A stretch of 64,000 bases of DNA from Bifidobacterium santillanense (GTDB lineage: Bacteria; Actinomycetota; Actinomycetes; Actinomycetales; Bifidobacteriaceae), in NCBI RefSeq assembly GCF_018555385.1, contig NZ_JAFEJS010000004.1, positions 1-64,000 on the forward strand, in the 5' to 3' direction. A model generated the notes under the pieces. It worked only from the letters and a program-made list of their open reading frames with translations. It did no database searches and had not been told where the DNA came from. Positions 43,295 through 51,565 of this stretch are shown here, in pieces (positions within the stretch are counted from its first letter, which is position 1; every line of letters starts with the position of its first letter). The position numbers and the translations under genes are program-made.

Positions 43295-44566
43295 CTACTT
43301 GATCCTCTTGATGCCGAAGATGGAGACGGCGGCGAGGGTCAGGACGATGAAGCCCATCGGGAACAGGCCGGCGTAGCCGAACGCCTTGAGCACGGCGAAG
43401 GCGAGCAGCGGGGCGAGCAGCTGGCCGACGGTGCCGGCGGCGTTGAGGAACGCGAGGTCCTTGGCGGCGTTCTCGTTGTTCGGCAGCACGGAGGTCATCA
43501 GCGCCTGGTCGAGGGAGATGAAGATGCCACCGCCGAGGCCGGAGAACGCGACGTAGATCGTATACATCAGCGGGTTCGGGATGAAGAACGGCAGCCAGCA
43601 CGGGATGCCGACGGCGAACACGGCCAGGGCGCACGGAATCTTGATGGTCTTGAAGAAGTCCGCAAGCGGGCCGGCGATGGCGGCGGAGATGACCGCGAGG
43701 ATGAGGTTCAGGAGGGCCATGAAGCTCATCCACTTCGCGGCGTCGGCGTCGGACTGGTGCATGTAGTCGGTCAGCGTGAACAGACGGTAGGTGCCGATGC
43801 CGCCGGGCATCATGAACATGAAGCGGGCGAAGGCGGCGAACCAGTAGTCGCGGCCGGCATGCATCGGGGGCAGGAAGTCCCTGAACTTGGAGACGTCGAA
43901 CCTGCCGCGCGGCTTGCCGAGGTTGGACGGCTCCCTGCACACGACGACGGCAATGAACAGCAGGACGTCGGAGATGACGAGCAGGATGAACACGCCGGTG
44001 GGCACGTTGGTGATGAACAGCGAACCGAGGGACTGCGCGCCGTTGAGGCCGATCTGGGTGGCGACGCCGAAGATGGCGGAGGCGGAGCCGCGGTACTTGA
44101 CCGGGATGAGGTCAGGCATCCACGCCATGCCGGCGGACATGATCGCGTTGTAGCAGATCACGTAGAAGAACCACGCGCACATGACGACGACGATGTTGCC
44201 ACTCAGCGCGAAAACGAGCAGGCCGATGGTGCCGAAGATTGCGCCGAGGATGACCCACGGCGAACGGCCGCCCCAGCGGGTGCGGGTCATATCGGACAGG
44301 GCGCCGAAGATGATGCCCGCGAAGATCGCGATGAACATGGCGACCGTGGTGCTCTGCGCCAGCAGGTCGGCCTTCTGGTCGGGCGCCACCTGCGCCAGCT
44401 TGGCCGGCAGCAGGGCGGCGGAGATGCCGAAGAACGGCGCGTACCAGCCGATGGTGGCGAAGAACTGCGCCATCGACGGGCGCCAGGGGAATTTGCCCGT
44501 GTCCTTCGGGCCTTGGACGGCGGTCTGGTCCGCCGACGCAATCGGCGTTGCTGCCTGCTCGCTCAT
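43295..44566 (-). CDS. MFS sugar transporter, second copy of the family
   Basis: 423 residues with twelve helices, closely similar to the protein at 38198: PKDTGKFPWRPSMAQFFATI, GWYAPFFGISAALLPAK, the loop GALSDMTRTRWGGRSPWV, and LDQALMTSVLPNNENAAKDL. Substrate unknown. CAAAGGAG precedes ATG 44566. Upstream are two different LacI-type operators (44683-44695 and 44716-44728), shared in sequence with the ABC operon at 50 kb, so it is likely expressed together with that locus. It converges on fic. Confidence 0.88.
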   Translation of the reverse strand: MSEQAATPIASADQTAVQGPKDTGKFPWRPSMAQFFATIGWYAPFFGISAALLPAKLAQVAPDQKADLLAQSTTVAMFIAIFAGIIFGALSDMTRTRWGGRSPWVILGAIFGTIGLLVFALSGNIVVVMCAWFFYVICYNAIMSAGMAWMPDLIPVKYRGSASAIFGVATQIGLNGAQSLGSLFITNVPTGVFILLVISDVLLFIAVVVCREPSNLGKPRGRFDVSKFRDFLPPMHAGRDYWFAAFARFMFMMPGGIGTYRLFTLTDYMHQSDADAAKWMSFMALLNLILAVISAAIAGPLADFFKTIKIPCALAVFAVGIPCWLPFFIPNPLMYTIYVAFSGLGGGIFISLDQALMTSVLPNNENAAKDLAFLNAAGTVGQLLAPLLAFAVLKAFGYAGLFPMGFIVLTLAAVSIFGIKRIK

Positions 44567-44682
44567 GGTTCGCTCCTTTGCCTCGCGGACGGTCCCGTCG
44601 TTCCTCGACTTGGTGTTCCGTCCGCGATGGGATACTGATTTGTGTTGTTTGCGAGTCGGCGCATCCCGTTCCACTTCGTTAC

Positions 44683-44728
44683 GGTAAGCGCTTTCTTGAA
44701 ATGAATATATCACAAGAAACTAGTTACA
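44683..44728 (-). promoter_or_regulatory. Two LacI-type operators upstream of the second MFS transporter
   Basis: GGTAAGCGCTTTC at 44683-44695, like those at 30906 and 50531, and GAAACTAGTTACA at 44716-44728, the same box as 50437-50450. They are 117-162 bases before the start. Confidence 0.65.
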
Positions 44729-44815
44729 TCACCGGCGTTTCTTAAATCTACCAATCAACAACACCTCAGAACCGACCGAAACCTTTATCGATATAAGGAA
44801 AAGGCTTACGCCAAA

Positions 44816-44834
44816 TGCGGCCAACACGGCCGCA
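44816..44834 (-). terminator. Short hairpin after LacI 44844
   Basis: TGCGGCC/GGCCGCA stem with a 5-nt loop, followed on the minus strand by TTTGG. A weak terminator. Confidence 0.45.
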
Positions 44835-44843
44835 CGGAGGAAA

Positions 44844-45980
44844 TCACATGGGAGATGAAGCCGGACCCGTGGAGGCGCGCACGACCGGCTCCGCGGGGAT
44901 CATCACGTCGCGGGTGCCGTCGAGTCCGATGCGCACGGCCGTGGCGCCCATATCGGCGAACGGGACGTGCACGGTGGTCAACGGCACGATGAGGTCGCCG
45001 GCGAAGGGCATGTCGTCGAATCCGGCAACCGAGACGTCCTCCGGCACGCGTATGCCCTGAGAACGCAGCGCGTTGATCGCGTCGAGCGCGGCCACATCGG
45101 TCACACCCATCACGGCGGTGAACGGGAGACCGGGTTCGCCGCCACGCCCCTCCGCGACGGGACGCTCCCCCGCACGCCACCGGGCGACGATGGCCGCGAC
45201 GTCCTTGTCCCGGTCGCCCTCGAACGGCAGGTCGGACGTGAAGTCGTGCGCGACGCCGGCCTCGTCCAGCGCCCTGAGGAATCCCTGATATCGAGCCATG
45301 AACACCGGGGATTGCCTGCGCACCCCGACGTAGAGGATGTCGCGGTGGCCCAGGGACAGCAGATACCTCGCCATCTCGTACGAACCTTGTTCGTTGGCGT
45401 AGTCGACGACGCCGATGCCGTCCGGCAATTCCAGCCGGGGTCTGGCGAGGGCGACCAGCGAGGTGCCCATCGAGGCGAACCGGTCGACGTACCCGCCGAG
45501 TTCGGCGTCCGTGATGGACCCCTCGTCGTCGTCGGCGACGATGACGGCCACGCGCGGACGCTGCGCGAGCAGGTCGGTGAGCACGGCGTTGGCGTCGACG
45601 TGGGCGCCTCCGGTGGCGATGAGACGGAACGTCATGCCGCGGCGCACCGCCTCGTCGGCCACGGCGCCGGCCATCTCGCTGTAGGTGCCGCCGGTGATCG
45701 AGCGCATGACCAGCGTGACGGAGTTGGGCGGGGTCGTCAGGGCCCTCGCGTGCGCGTTGGGCACGTAGCCGAGCTCCTTGACAGCCCGTTCGACCTTCGC
45801 GCGCGTCTCGTCGGACACCTTCGCGTTGCCGCGCATCACGCGCGAGACGGTGGCCACGGACACGCCGGCCGCGGCGGCGATGTCGCGGATGTTGGCGCGT
45901 GCGGTCTTGGCGGGTCCCTTGCGGCCGGAGGTATGAACGGCCGCGGATTCGACCCCGGCGACGGATTCAACAGCTGTCAT
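44844..45980 (-). CDS. LacI family transcriptional regulator
   Basis: 378 residues with a ~30-residue lead before the HTH (NIRDIAAAAGVSVATVSRVM) and hinge (PNAHARALTTP); the effector domain ends DVSVAGFDDMPFAGDLIVPL. GGAG lies eight bases before ATG 45980; the ATG at 45992 and the frame to 46055 are alternatives. A TGTAACTGCTTTCA box 54 bases upstream matches boxes before the ABC operon (50437) and the second MFS gene (44716), so this is the best candidate for their shared regulator and for autoregulation. It is last in the locus after the esterase, separated by a hairpin. Confidence 0.9.
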   Translation of the reverse strand: MTAVESVAGVESAAVHTSGRKGPAKTARANIRDIAAAAGVSVATVSRVMRGNAKVSDETRAKVERAVKELGYVPNAHARALTTPPNSVTLVMRSITGGTYSEMAGAVADEAVRRGMTFRLIATGGAHVDANAVLTDLLAQRPRVAVIVADDDEGSITDAELGGYVDRFASMGTSLVALARPRLELPDGIGVVDYANEQGSYEMARYLLSLGHRDILYVGVRRQSPVFMARYQGFLRALDEAGVAHDFTSDLPFEGDRDKDVAAIVARWRAGERPVAEGRGGEPGLPFTAVMGVTDVAALDAINALRSQGIRVPEDVSVAGFDDMPFAGDLIVPLTTVHVPFADMGATAVRIGLDGTRDVMIPAEPVVRASTGPASSPM

Positions 45981-46033
45981 GACACACTCCATATCCACAC
46001 ACCACAGCTCGTTCGATCGGATATCGGGTGTGC

Positions 46034-46047
46034 TGTAACTGCTTTCA
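46034..46047 (-). promoter_or_regulatory. Operator TGTAACTGCTTTCA upstream of LacI
   Basis: Differs at two positions from TGTAACTAGTTTCA at 50437-50450. Likely an autoregulatory site. Confidence 0.6.
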
Positions 46048-46065
46048 TCGTACATGGATACGACG

Positions 46066-46087
46066 AGGGGCGGCCGAAGCCGCCCCT
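46066..46087 (-). terminator. Hairpin with TTCG loop after the esterase gene
   Basis: Stem AGGGGCGGC/GCCGCCCCT; on the coding strand the loop is the stable TTCG. It has no T run. Confidence 0.6.
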
Positions 46088-46121
46088 GAAATGAACATCG
46101 GGCCGTCCACCCGGACGAGAC

Positions 46122-46937
46122 TCACGCGGAGAGCGCGGTGGAGACGAGCTTGAGCTCGGCCTCGGCGTTCTCGTAGAGACCGCGGCAGACGGCCCAGCTG
46201 ACGACCTCGTCGACGAAGCGGACCGGATCCTCGAGGAACATGAAGTGGCCGTGGCCGCCGGACCAGATCTCCACGTCCCTCGTGCCGGAGGAGCGCTCGA
46301 AGTCGGCTCGGGCGGGGGTCGTGTAGATGCCGAGCACGGGCTTGGTGCGCCGCCTCATCAGCGCGACGGCCGGTTCGCGGTTGCCGAACGACCCGGGCAG
46401 CATGTACTCGGATTCGAAGTAGTCGGCGAGCGCCTTCGCGTTCGAGCGGCGGATGTCCGCGACGACCGCCTCGCGCGCATCGTCCGGCGTGAACTTCGAG
46501 AACGCGCCCTGGATGAAGTCCTCGATGGTGCCGTACGCGTCGGCCCTGAGCCTGGCGAGCATGGCGGGCTGGCCCGCGATCTCGGCGGATTCGGCGCCGA
46601 GGGCCGGGTCGAGCACGACCTCGCCGGCGACGAGCTCCGGATGATGCGTGTGGACGTACAGGGTGAGCTGGCCGCCCATCGAGTGGCCGATGAGGAGGGC
46701 CTTCTCCCCCGCCGGCACGTTGAGGCGGATGAAGGCGGCGAGGTCCTCGGCGGCGGACGGGATGTCCCAGCCATCCGGCTGCGCGGCGCCGGCCGCGGTC
46801 TCGTCCCTCCGCACGCCGTGACCGGGCAGGGTGTAGGGCAGGACGGTCCAGTCGTCCGGCCACGGGATGAAGTTCCATACGCGCGGCGAGCCGGCCCAGC
46901 CATGGACCAGAACCGTATACACGTGCTGAGCACTCAT
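46122..46937 (-). CDS. Alpha/beta hydrolase (esterase-like)
   Basis: 271 residues of the alpha/beta hydrolase fold. Seen: the oxyanion segment VLVHGWAGSPRVW at the N-terminus, the nucleophile elbow LIGHSMGGQL with Ser near residue 90, and a late GGHGHFMFLEDP with the catalytic His. No signal peptide, so it is cytoplasmic. In an operon after two ABC permeases it may remove acyl groups (for example acetyl) from imported oligosaccharides, which is inference only. AGAAAGGTAG precedes ATG 46937. Confidence 0.85.
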   Translation of the reverse strand: MSAQHVYTVLVHGWAGSPRVWNFIPWPDDWTVLPYTLPGHGVRRDETAAGAAQPDGWDIPSAAEDLAAFIRLNVPAGEKALLIGHSMGGQLTLYVHTHHPELVAGEVVLDPALGAESAEIAGQPAMLARLRADAYGTIEDFIQGAFSKFTPDDAREAVVADIRRSNAKALADYFESEYMLPGSFGNREPAVALMRRRTKPVLGIYTTPARADFERSSGTRDVEIWSGGHGHFMFLEDPVRFVDEVVSWAVCRGLYENAEAELKLVSTALSA

Positions 46938-47010
46938 GATGATTGTCTACCTTTCTATGGAATCGGCCGGCGGCATGCCACCGGCCGCCTGTTCGGCCAC
47001 CTCCGACGGA

Positions 47011-47898
47011 TCAGCCCTTGACGCCGCCGAGTGCGACGCCGGACTTCCAGAAGCGCTGCATCGCGATCATGACCACGGCCAGCGGGATGATCGAGAGCAC
47101 CGCTCCGGCCAGGGCGATCGTGGTCGGATCGAACAGCGAGGACTGCTTGGTCTGCATGAAGCTGTAGAGGCCGAGGGACAGGGTCCACTTGTCGGCGCCG
47201 CGCAGCATCGTGATCGGCAGGTAGAAGTTGTTCCACTGGAGCACGAACGTGAGGATGAAGATGGTCGCGGCCGGCGTGGGCAGCAGCGGCAGGACGATCT
47301 TGCGGAAGATGTGGAACTCGCCGGCGCCGTCGACGCGGGCGGCCTCGAGCAGCTCGTCCGGCACCGCGCCGTCGATGTACTCCTTGGCGAGATACACGTC
47401 GAACGCGTTGACGAAGGACGGGATGAGCACGGCCCAGACGGTGTTGGTCAGGTGGAGGCCGGAGAACAGCAGGTAGAGCGGCAGGGTGAGCAGCGCGGTC
47501 GGCACGAGGAAGGACGACATGACGAGGCCCATCTCGATGGCCTTGCCGCGGAACTGGAACTTGCTCAGGGAGTAGCCGGCGGCGATGGAGATGACCATGC
47601 ACACCAGGGAGCCCACGCCCGCGTAGAGGATCGAGTTGAGCATCCACTTGAAGAAGATGCCGTTCTCGTAGATGAACAGCTGCCGGAAGTTCTCGATCAG
47701 GTGGTTCTCCCTGCCGAACCACAGGCCGTTGGTGTTGTAGAGCTCGACGCGGCTCTTGGTGACGGACACGACCAGCCACCACAGCGGGGCGATCGAGTAG
47801 AACGTGAAGACGGCCAGGGCGATGAGGATGCCCGGACGGCTCCACTTGGACTTCGGCTTGTTGGCGCCGTACTTGGGGGTCATGGCTGCGGTGCTCAT
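47011..47898 (-). CDS. Carbohydrate ABC transporter permease (MalG type)
   Basis: 295 residues, six membrane helices. The cytoplasmic EAA loop that docks on the ATPase is present, LLEAARVDGAGEFHIFRKIVLP near residue 190. It pairs with the MalF-type permease just upstream (one base between its stop and this start) and the solute-binding protein at 49074. No ATPase gene is nearby, as usual for bifidobacterial CUT1 systems that share an MsmK-type ATPase. Confidence 0.93.
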   Translation of the reverse strand: MSTAAMTPKYGANKPKSKWSRPGILIALAVFTFYSIAPLWWLVVSVTKSRVELYNTNGLWFGRENHLIENFRQLFIYENGIFFKWMLNSILYAGVGSLVCMVISIAAGYSLSKFQFRGKAIEMGLVMSSFLVPTALLTLPLYLLFSGLHLTNTVWAVLIPSFVNAFDVYLAKEYIDGAVPDELLEAARVDGAGEFHIFRKIVLPLLPTPAATIFILTFVLQWNNFYLPITMLRGADKWTLSLGLYSFMQTKQSSLFDPTTIALAGAVLSIIPLAVVMIAMQRFWKSGVALGGVKG

Positions 47899-47899
47899 G

Positions 47900-48907
47900 T
47901 CACTTGCCCTTCCTGTTGGTCACGCCGTAGACGATGGCGGAGAGGATCGCGATGACGATGGCGAGGACCACCGACAGGGCGGCCGCGTAGTTGTAGTCGC
48001 CGCCGGCGGAGAACGTGTAGTTGTAGATGGTCATGATCGGGGTGAAGTTCGCGGTGACGGTCTCGGGGGACGCGGAGCGGAACAGCAGCTGCTGGTCGAA
48101 CAGCTGGAGCATGCCGATCATGGAGAGCAGGCCGGTCAGCAGCAGGGTGCCGCGGACCATCGGGATCTTGATGGTCCAGGCGATGCGGAACTCGCCGGCG
48201 CCGTCGACCTTGGCGCTCTCGTACAGGGACGGGTCGATGGAGGTCAGGGAGCCGTAGAGGATCAGCATGTTGAAGCCGATGTTGATCCAGATGAGCAGGT
48301 TGGCCATCGAGACCCACAGCATCTGCGGGCTGAAGAAGTTGACCTGGAGCCCGAAGACCGCGAAGAACTTCTTCAACGGGCCGATGTCCGGGGAGTACAG
48401 GTAGACCCACACGAGCGTGGAGACGATGGACGGGACCATGTACGGCACGAGCAGCAGGAAGCGGTAAGCCTTCTTCGCACTGCGGCGGGCGGCGTCGAGC
48501 AGCAGCGCCTCGACGAGCGCGAAGATCATGATGAGCGGCGTCACCACGCAGGTGAACAGGGCGGTGCGGCCCATGCCGGTCCAGAAGTCGGCGTCCTTGA
48601 AGACGCGTGCGTACTGGGACAGACCCGCGAACGAAATGGTCGCCGTCCCGATGCCGAGCCCGCTGGACTTCTTGATGAACAGGCTCTCCCAGATGGCGTA
48701 GACGAACGGGATGATGAACGAGAAGAGGAAGAGGGCGAAGAAGGGACGGCCGAACAGGGCGCCCTTCAATCCGAGCCGCTTCTTCCAGACGGGAGTGTCG
48801 TTGACCTTCACTCCCGAGGAATCGGCGGGTGCCTGGGCTGCCAGGCGGTCACGGCCCGAGACGCGCGTCCTGGCGGCGGTCTTGGCCGAAGCGCTGATTG
48901 CACTCAC
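47900..48907 (-). CDS. Sugar ABC transporter permease (MalF type)
   Basis: About 335 residues; a basic cytoplasmic lead of ~50 residues, then six helices and the EAA loop YESAKVDGAGEFRIAWTIKIP near residue 235. Start: GTG 48907 has GGAG six bases upstream; ATG 48919 in the same frame is an alternative but has no ribosome binding site, and the frame to 49018 runs into the hairpin after the binding-protein gene. Partner of the permease at 47011. Confidence 0.92.
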   Translation of the reverse strand: MSAISASAKTAARTRVSGRDRLAAQAPADSSGVKVNDTPVWKKRLGLKGALFGRPFFALFLFSFIIPFVYAIWESLFIKKSSGLGIGTATISFAGLSQYARVFKDADFWTGMGRTALFTCVVTPLIMIFALVEALLLDAARRSAKKAYRFLLLVPYMVPSIVSTLVWVYLYSPDIGPLKKFFAVFGLQVNFFSPQMLWVSMANLLIWINIGFNMLILYGSLTSIDPSLYESAKVDGAGEFRIAWTIKIPMVRGTLLLTGLLSMIGMLQLFDQQLLFRSASPETVTANFTPIMTIYNYTFSAGGDYNYAAALSVVLAIVIAILSAIVYGVTNRKGK

Positions 48908-48997
48908 GATGAACTCCATTGTTTGATTGGCTGATGATTGACGAGGTGACCACCGAGGACCATCGGCGGTCGGAGCATCACGGGCTCGGGAACGGGA

Positions 48998-49030
48998 CGG
49001 CCCCCTCCCCCGTGACATGGAGGGGAGCCG
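48998..49030 (-). terminator. Hairpin between binding protein and permease genes
   Basis: Imperfect 11-bp GC stem (CGGCCCCCTCC with GGAGGGGAGCCG). Such a hairpin after the first gene often raises binding-protein mRNA over permease mRNA. Confidence 0.5.
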
Positions 49031-49073
49031 TCTAGGGACGTATGCGCAGCGGGATGCGCGGGGACCAGCCGAA

Positions 49074-50402
49074 TCAGGCGGCCTCGGCGTTGATGCCCTT
49101 CTGCTTGAGGTCGTTGAGCGTCCACTTCTGCAGGTAGTCGAGCATCTGCTCGCCGGTGGTCTGCTTGTTGAGGAACTTCGCCCACTGGTCCTGCATCTGC
49201 TTGTACATCGAGGACCAGTTCACACCGGTGGAGTACGGGGCAACGGAATCGGCGGCGTCCTTGACGACGGTCTCGGCCTGGGGCTTGTCCTTGAGGAGCT
49301 TGTCGGGCAGGGACGCGGAGACGTAGGGAGCCGAATCCTTCAGCGCCGGGAAGGCGCCGGAACCCTTGGTGGAATCGGCGGCGATCTTCAGGGCGGTCGG
49401 ATCGGTGGCAAGCCAGGTGGCGAAGGTCACGGCAGCCTGCGGGTTCTTGGCGCCCTTCGGAATGGCGTAGCCCTGGGCGTTCAGCGGGGCGACCAGCTTG
49501 GAGTCGGCGGATTCCTTCGGCCAGTCGACGGCCACCCAATCACCGAGCGACTTCTGGAAGTTGGCCTGATAGGCGGACAGCTGCCACGTCGAAGTGCCGA
49601 TCATCGCCAGATCGCCGGACTGGAAGAACTGCATCAGGGCGTCCCACTCGATGAACGTCTTCTGGCTGAACATGTCGTTGTCGACAATCTGCTGCAGATA
49701 GTTCACGGCCTTCTTGGACTCGGGACCGTTGATGTCGATGACCCACTTGTCGCCCTTGACCTGGTACCACTTGGCGCCGAACTGCTGGGCGGTGAGCACA
49801 AGCATGGCCGGATCCTCGCCCGCCATGTTGAAGATCTTGATGTTCGGGTTCTTGGCCTTCAGGTCCTTGCCGGCCTGGATGAACTCGTCCCAGGTGGTCG
49901 GGACCTTCACGCCGTTGTCGTCAAAGGTCTTCTGGTTGGCGATCATGAACTGCGGGGAGGACTTGTACGGGATGACGGCCAGCTGGTCGCCGACCTTGAA
50001 CGAGTTCACGACGTTCGGGTTCAGCTTGGACAGGTCCGGCTTGTACTGATTGACGTCCTGGATGGTGCCGTCCGCCAGCAGGGAGATCGTTGAATCCATA
50101 TCGGCCTCGAACAGGTCCGGGACCCCGGAACCGGCCTTGACCGTGTTGACCAGCGACTCCTCGGCCTTGGTGTTGGACGCCTGCTTCTTGTAGACGACCT
50201 TGATCTTGTCCTGGGACTTGTTGAAGGCGTCGGCCTGCTCCTTCTGACCTTGATCGTAGCCCCACCACTCGATGGTGGTGACCCCATTGGAATCGGTGGA
50301 ACCATTGGCGGAGGAGTTCCCGCAGGCGGCGAGCGGAACCAGCATGCCCACGGCGGCCGCGGCGTCGACGGCGACCTTTGCCCAACGACGCGAAACGTTC
50401 AT
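49074..50402 (-). CDS. ABC transporter sugar-binding lipoprotein
   Basis: 442-residue extracellular solute-binding protein (CUT1 family). The signal peptide ends in the lipobox LAACGN, with the lipid-modified Cys near residue 27. The mature part starts VTTIEWWGYDQGQKEQADAF, typical of sugar-binding proteins. Aromatic-rich segments (EWDALMQFFQ, WKWT-like C-terminus) would stack on sugar rings. AAGGAAGG precedes ATG 50402. First gene of the operon with both permeases and the esterase, behind two operator types. Confidence 0.95.
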   Translation of the reverse strand: MNVSRRWAKVAVDAAAAVGMLVPLAACGNSSANGSTDSNGVTTIEWWGYDQGQKEQADAFNKSQDKIKVVYKKQASNTKAEESLVNTVKAGSGVPDLFEADMDSTISLLADGTIQDVNQYKPDLSKLNPNVVNSFKVGDQLAVIPYKSSPQFMIANQKTFDDNGVKVPTTWDEFIQAGKDLKAKNPNIKIFNMAGEDPAMLVLTAQQFGAKWYQVKGDKWVIDINGPESKKAVNYLQQIVDNDMFSQKTFIEWDALMQFFQSGDLAMIGTSTWQLSAYQANFQKSLGDWVAVDWPKESADSKLVAPLNAQGYAIPKGAKNPQAAVTFATWLATDPTALKIAADSTKGSGAFPALKDSAPYVSASLPDKLLKDKPQAETVVKDAADSVAPYSTGVNWSSMYKQMQDQWAKFLNKQTTGEQMLDYLQKWTLNDLKQKGINAEAA

Positions 50403-50436
50403 CTTTGACCTTCCTTAGTACTTCATAGTACTGCTC

Positions 50437-50544
50437 TGTAACTAGTTTCATTTCTGAAACACCTTGAGCATAACACAGCCAGGGAAACCGCGCCACAGCA
50501 ATGATGATACTGGTTACAGCATCTTTGTTGGGAAAGCGCTTACC
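50437..50544 (-). promoter_or_regulatory. Operator region of the ABC transporter operon
   Basis: TGTAACTAGTTTCA at 50437-50450 (35 bases before the start), a half-matching ACTGGTTACAG near 50509, and the palindrome GGAAAGCGCTTACC at 50531-50544. The two box types suggest joint control by the local LacI (44844) and a second, perhaps global, LacI protein. Confidence 0.65.
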
Positions 50545-50933
50545 ACAAGGGTTGTTTACGTAACCACATTATCGATAAAACTTCTGTCCCCGGGCGTGTC
50601 GCGAGCGGCGAACCGGCTTGACCACCACACCAACGGGCAGATGCACGACCACGCCGAACATAGCGCCTGCACGATAATCCGGAAAAACGTGACGAATCAT
50701 GCCGAAAAACAAGAAAAACGTGACGAAAAGTGACGGAATAATCCGAAAAAGCGACGAGGACACTATTCAGGACGATGTCGCCGCGAGCGGCATGGTCATG
50801 CGCCCGCCGTCGTCCATGATCACACTCCCACGCCCCGGGCGTCCGACCGACTCGATGCCGTTCGCGGTGGGCTCAAGCACACCGGAACGTCCCATCAGCG
50901 CCCGACGGCGATTTCGGTTGCGGGCCACCCCAT
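50545..50933. other. Gene-free stretch
   Basis: About 390 bases between the operator region and the LacI remnant. There are short frames on both strands, none with a start signal or recognisable translation. Confidence 0.45.
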
Positions 50934-51103
50934 AGCAGGTCTCGACAAGGGTAACGGTCGGAGCGGAGTCGTCGCTCGGCGAGCGGGCGGCGCGCATGTG
51001 CTTCGAGCCGGACGTGCTCGAGCGCGACGACATGCACGTCACGTTCGCCTCGAAGCTCGTCCTGCGCGACTCGGTCGGCCCGGTGCCTGCGGTCGCGGCC
51101 TGA
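50934..51103 (+). pseudogene. 3' remnant of a LacI family regulator gene
   Basis: 56 codons after an in-frame TAG read QVSTRVTVGAESSLGERAAR then MCFEPDVLERDDMHVTFASK and LVLRDSVGP, ending at TGA 51101. The pattern (LG..A......, ...V.FA..LV.RDSVGP) is the end of a LacI effector domain. The HTH and most of the protein are missing. Confidence 0.7.
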
Positions 51104-51134
51104 CGTCCGGAATCACCGACCGATTTCCGGCGGA

Positions 51135-51270
51135 ACGGGTCACACCATAAGCCAGCGGGTCAAACCATAAGTCAGAGATGGCATGGGTTTATGGTTTATC
51201 CCGTTTCGGAGTGGGTAAACGGGTCAAACCATAAACCTCCATCGTCGCCGACTTATGGTTTGACCCGTTT
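51135..51270. repeat. Five copies of a 15-18-bp motif in mixed orientation
   Basis: ACGGGTCAnACCATAA-type copies start at 51135, 51155 and 51219 (plus strand) and at 51189 and 51252 (reverse complement). Spacing is irregular (about 20-35 bp), and the central copy is degenerate. Confidence 0.75.
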
Positions 51271-51320
51271 CACTTGCGTTTCGACTCCCGCTTACGTCTC
51301 GCCCCACCGGAAGAACGACG

Positions 51321-51360
51321 ATGGCCCGTCGGACGCGTTGCAACACGTCCGGCGGGCCAT
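51321..51360. repeat. 40-bp near-perfect palindrome
   Basis: Begins ATGGCCCG and ends CGGGCCAT, centred on GTTGCAAC; only two symmetric position pairs differ. It could form a cruciform or a strong RNA hairpin. Confidence 0.7.
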
Positions 51361-51397
51361 GCGCCGTGATGCGAAGGAAAAGGTCACGCCGCACGGG

Positions 51398-51436
51398 GGT
51401 CGGTCCGTATGGGGCCGGCCCATAGGAGGACCGACC
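51398..51436. repeat. Nested hairpin
   Basis: Outer arms GGTCGGTCC (51398-51406) and GGACCGACC (51428-51436), inner arms ATGGG/CCCAT. It may be the 3' end of a small RNA or a spacer element; 51104-51565 contains no gene. Confidence 0.6.
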
Positions 51437-51565
51437 GCACGGATCGGACGCACGGCATGGGGAACAAGAAAACAGACGAGATCGGCGTTCGGGTGTCCGT
51501 CCCGCCGGTCCGCGGCACGCTGTCGACGCCTGCGGAACGACGGGACGGACGCGCACGTCACGCGA

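Noticed and set aside
50767-51042. 91-codon minus-strand frame
   Set aside because: No ribosome binding site or family; the plus strand holds a recognisable LacI C-terminal remnant here.
51135-51270. Possible CRISPR array
   Set aside because: Copies alternate in orientation, differ in sequence and have irregular spacing; no cas genes.
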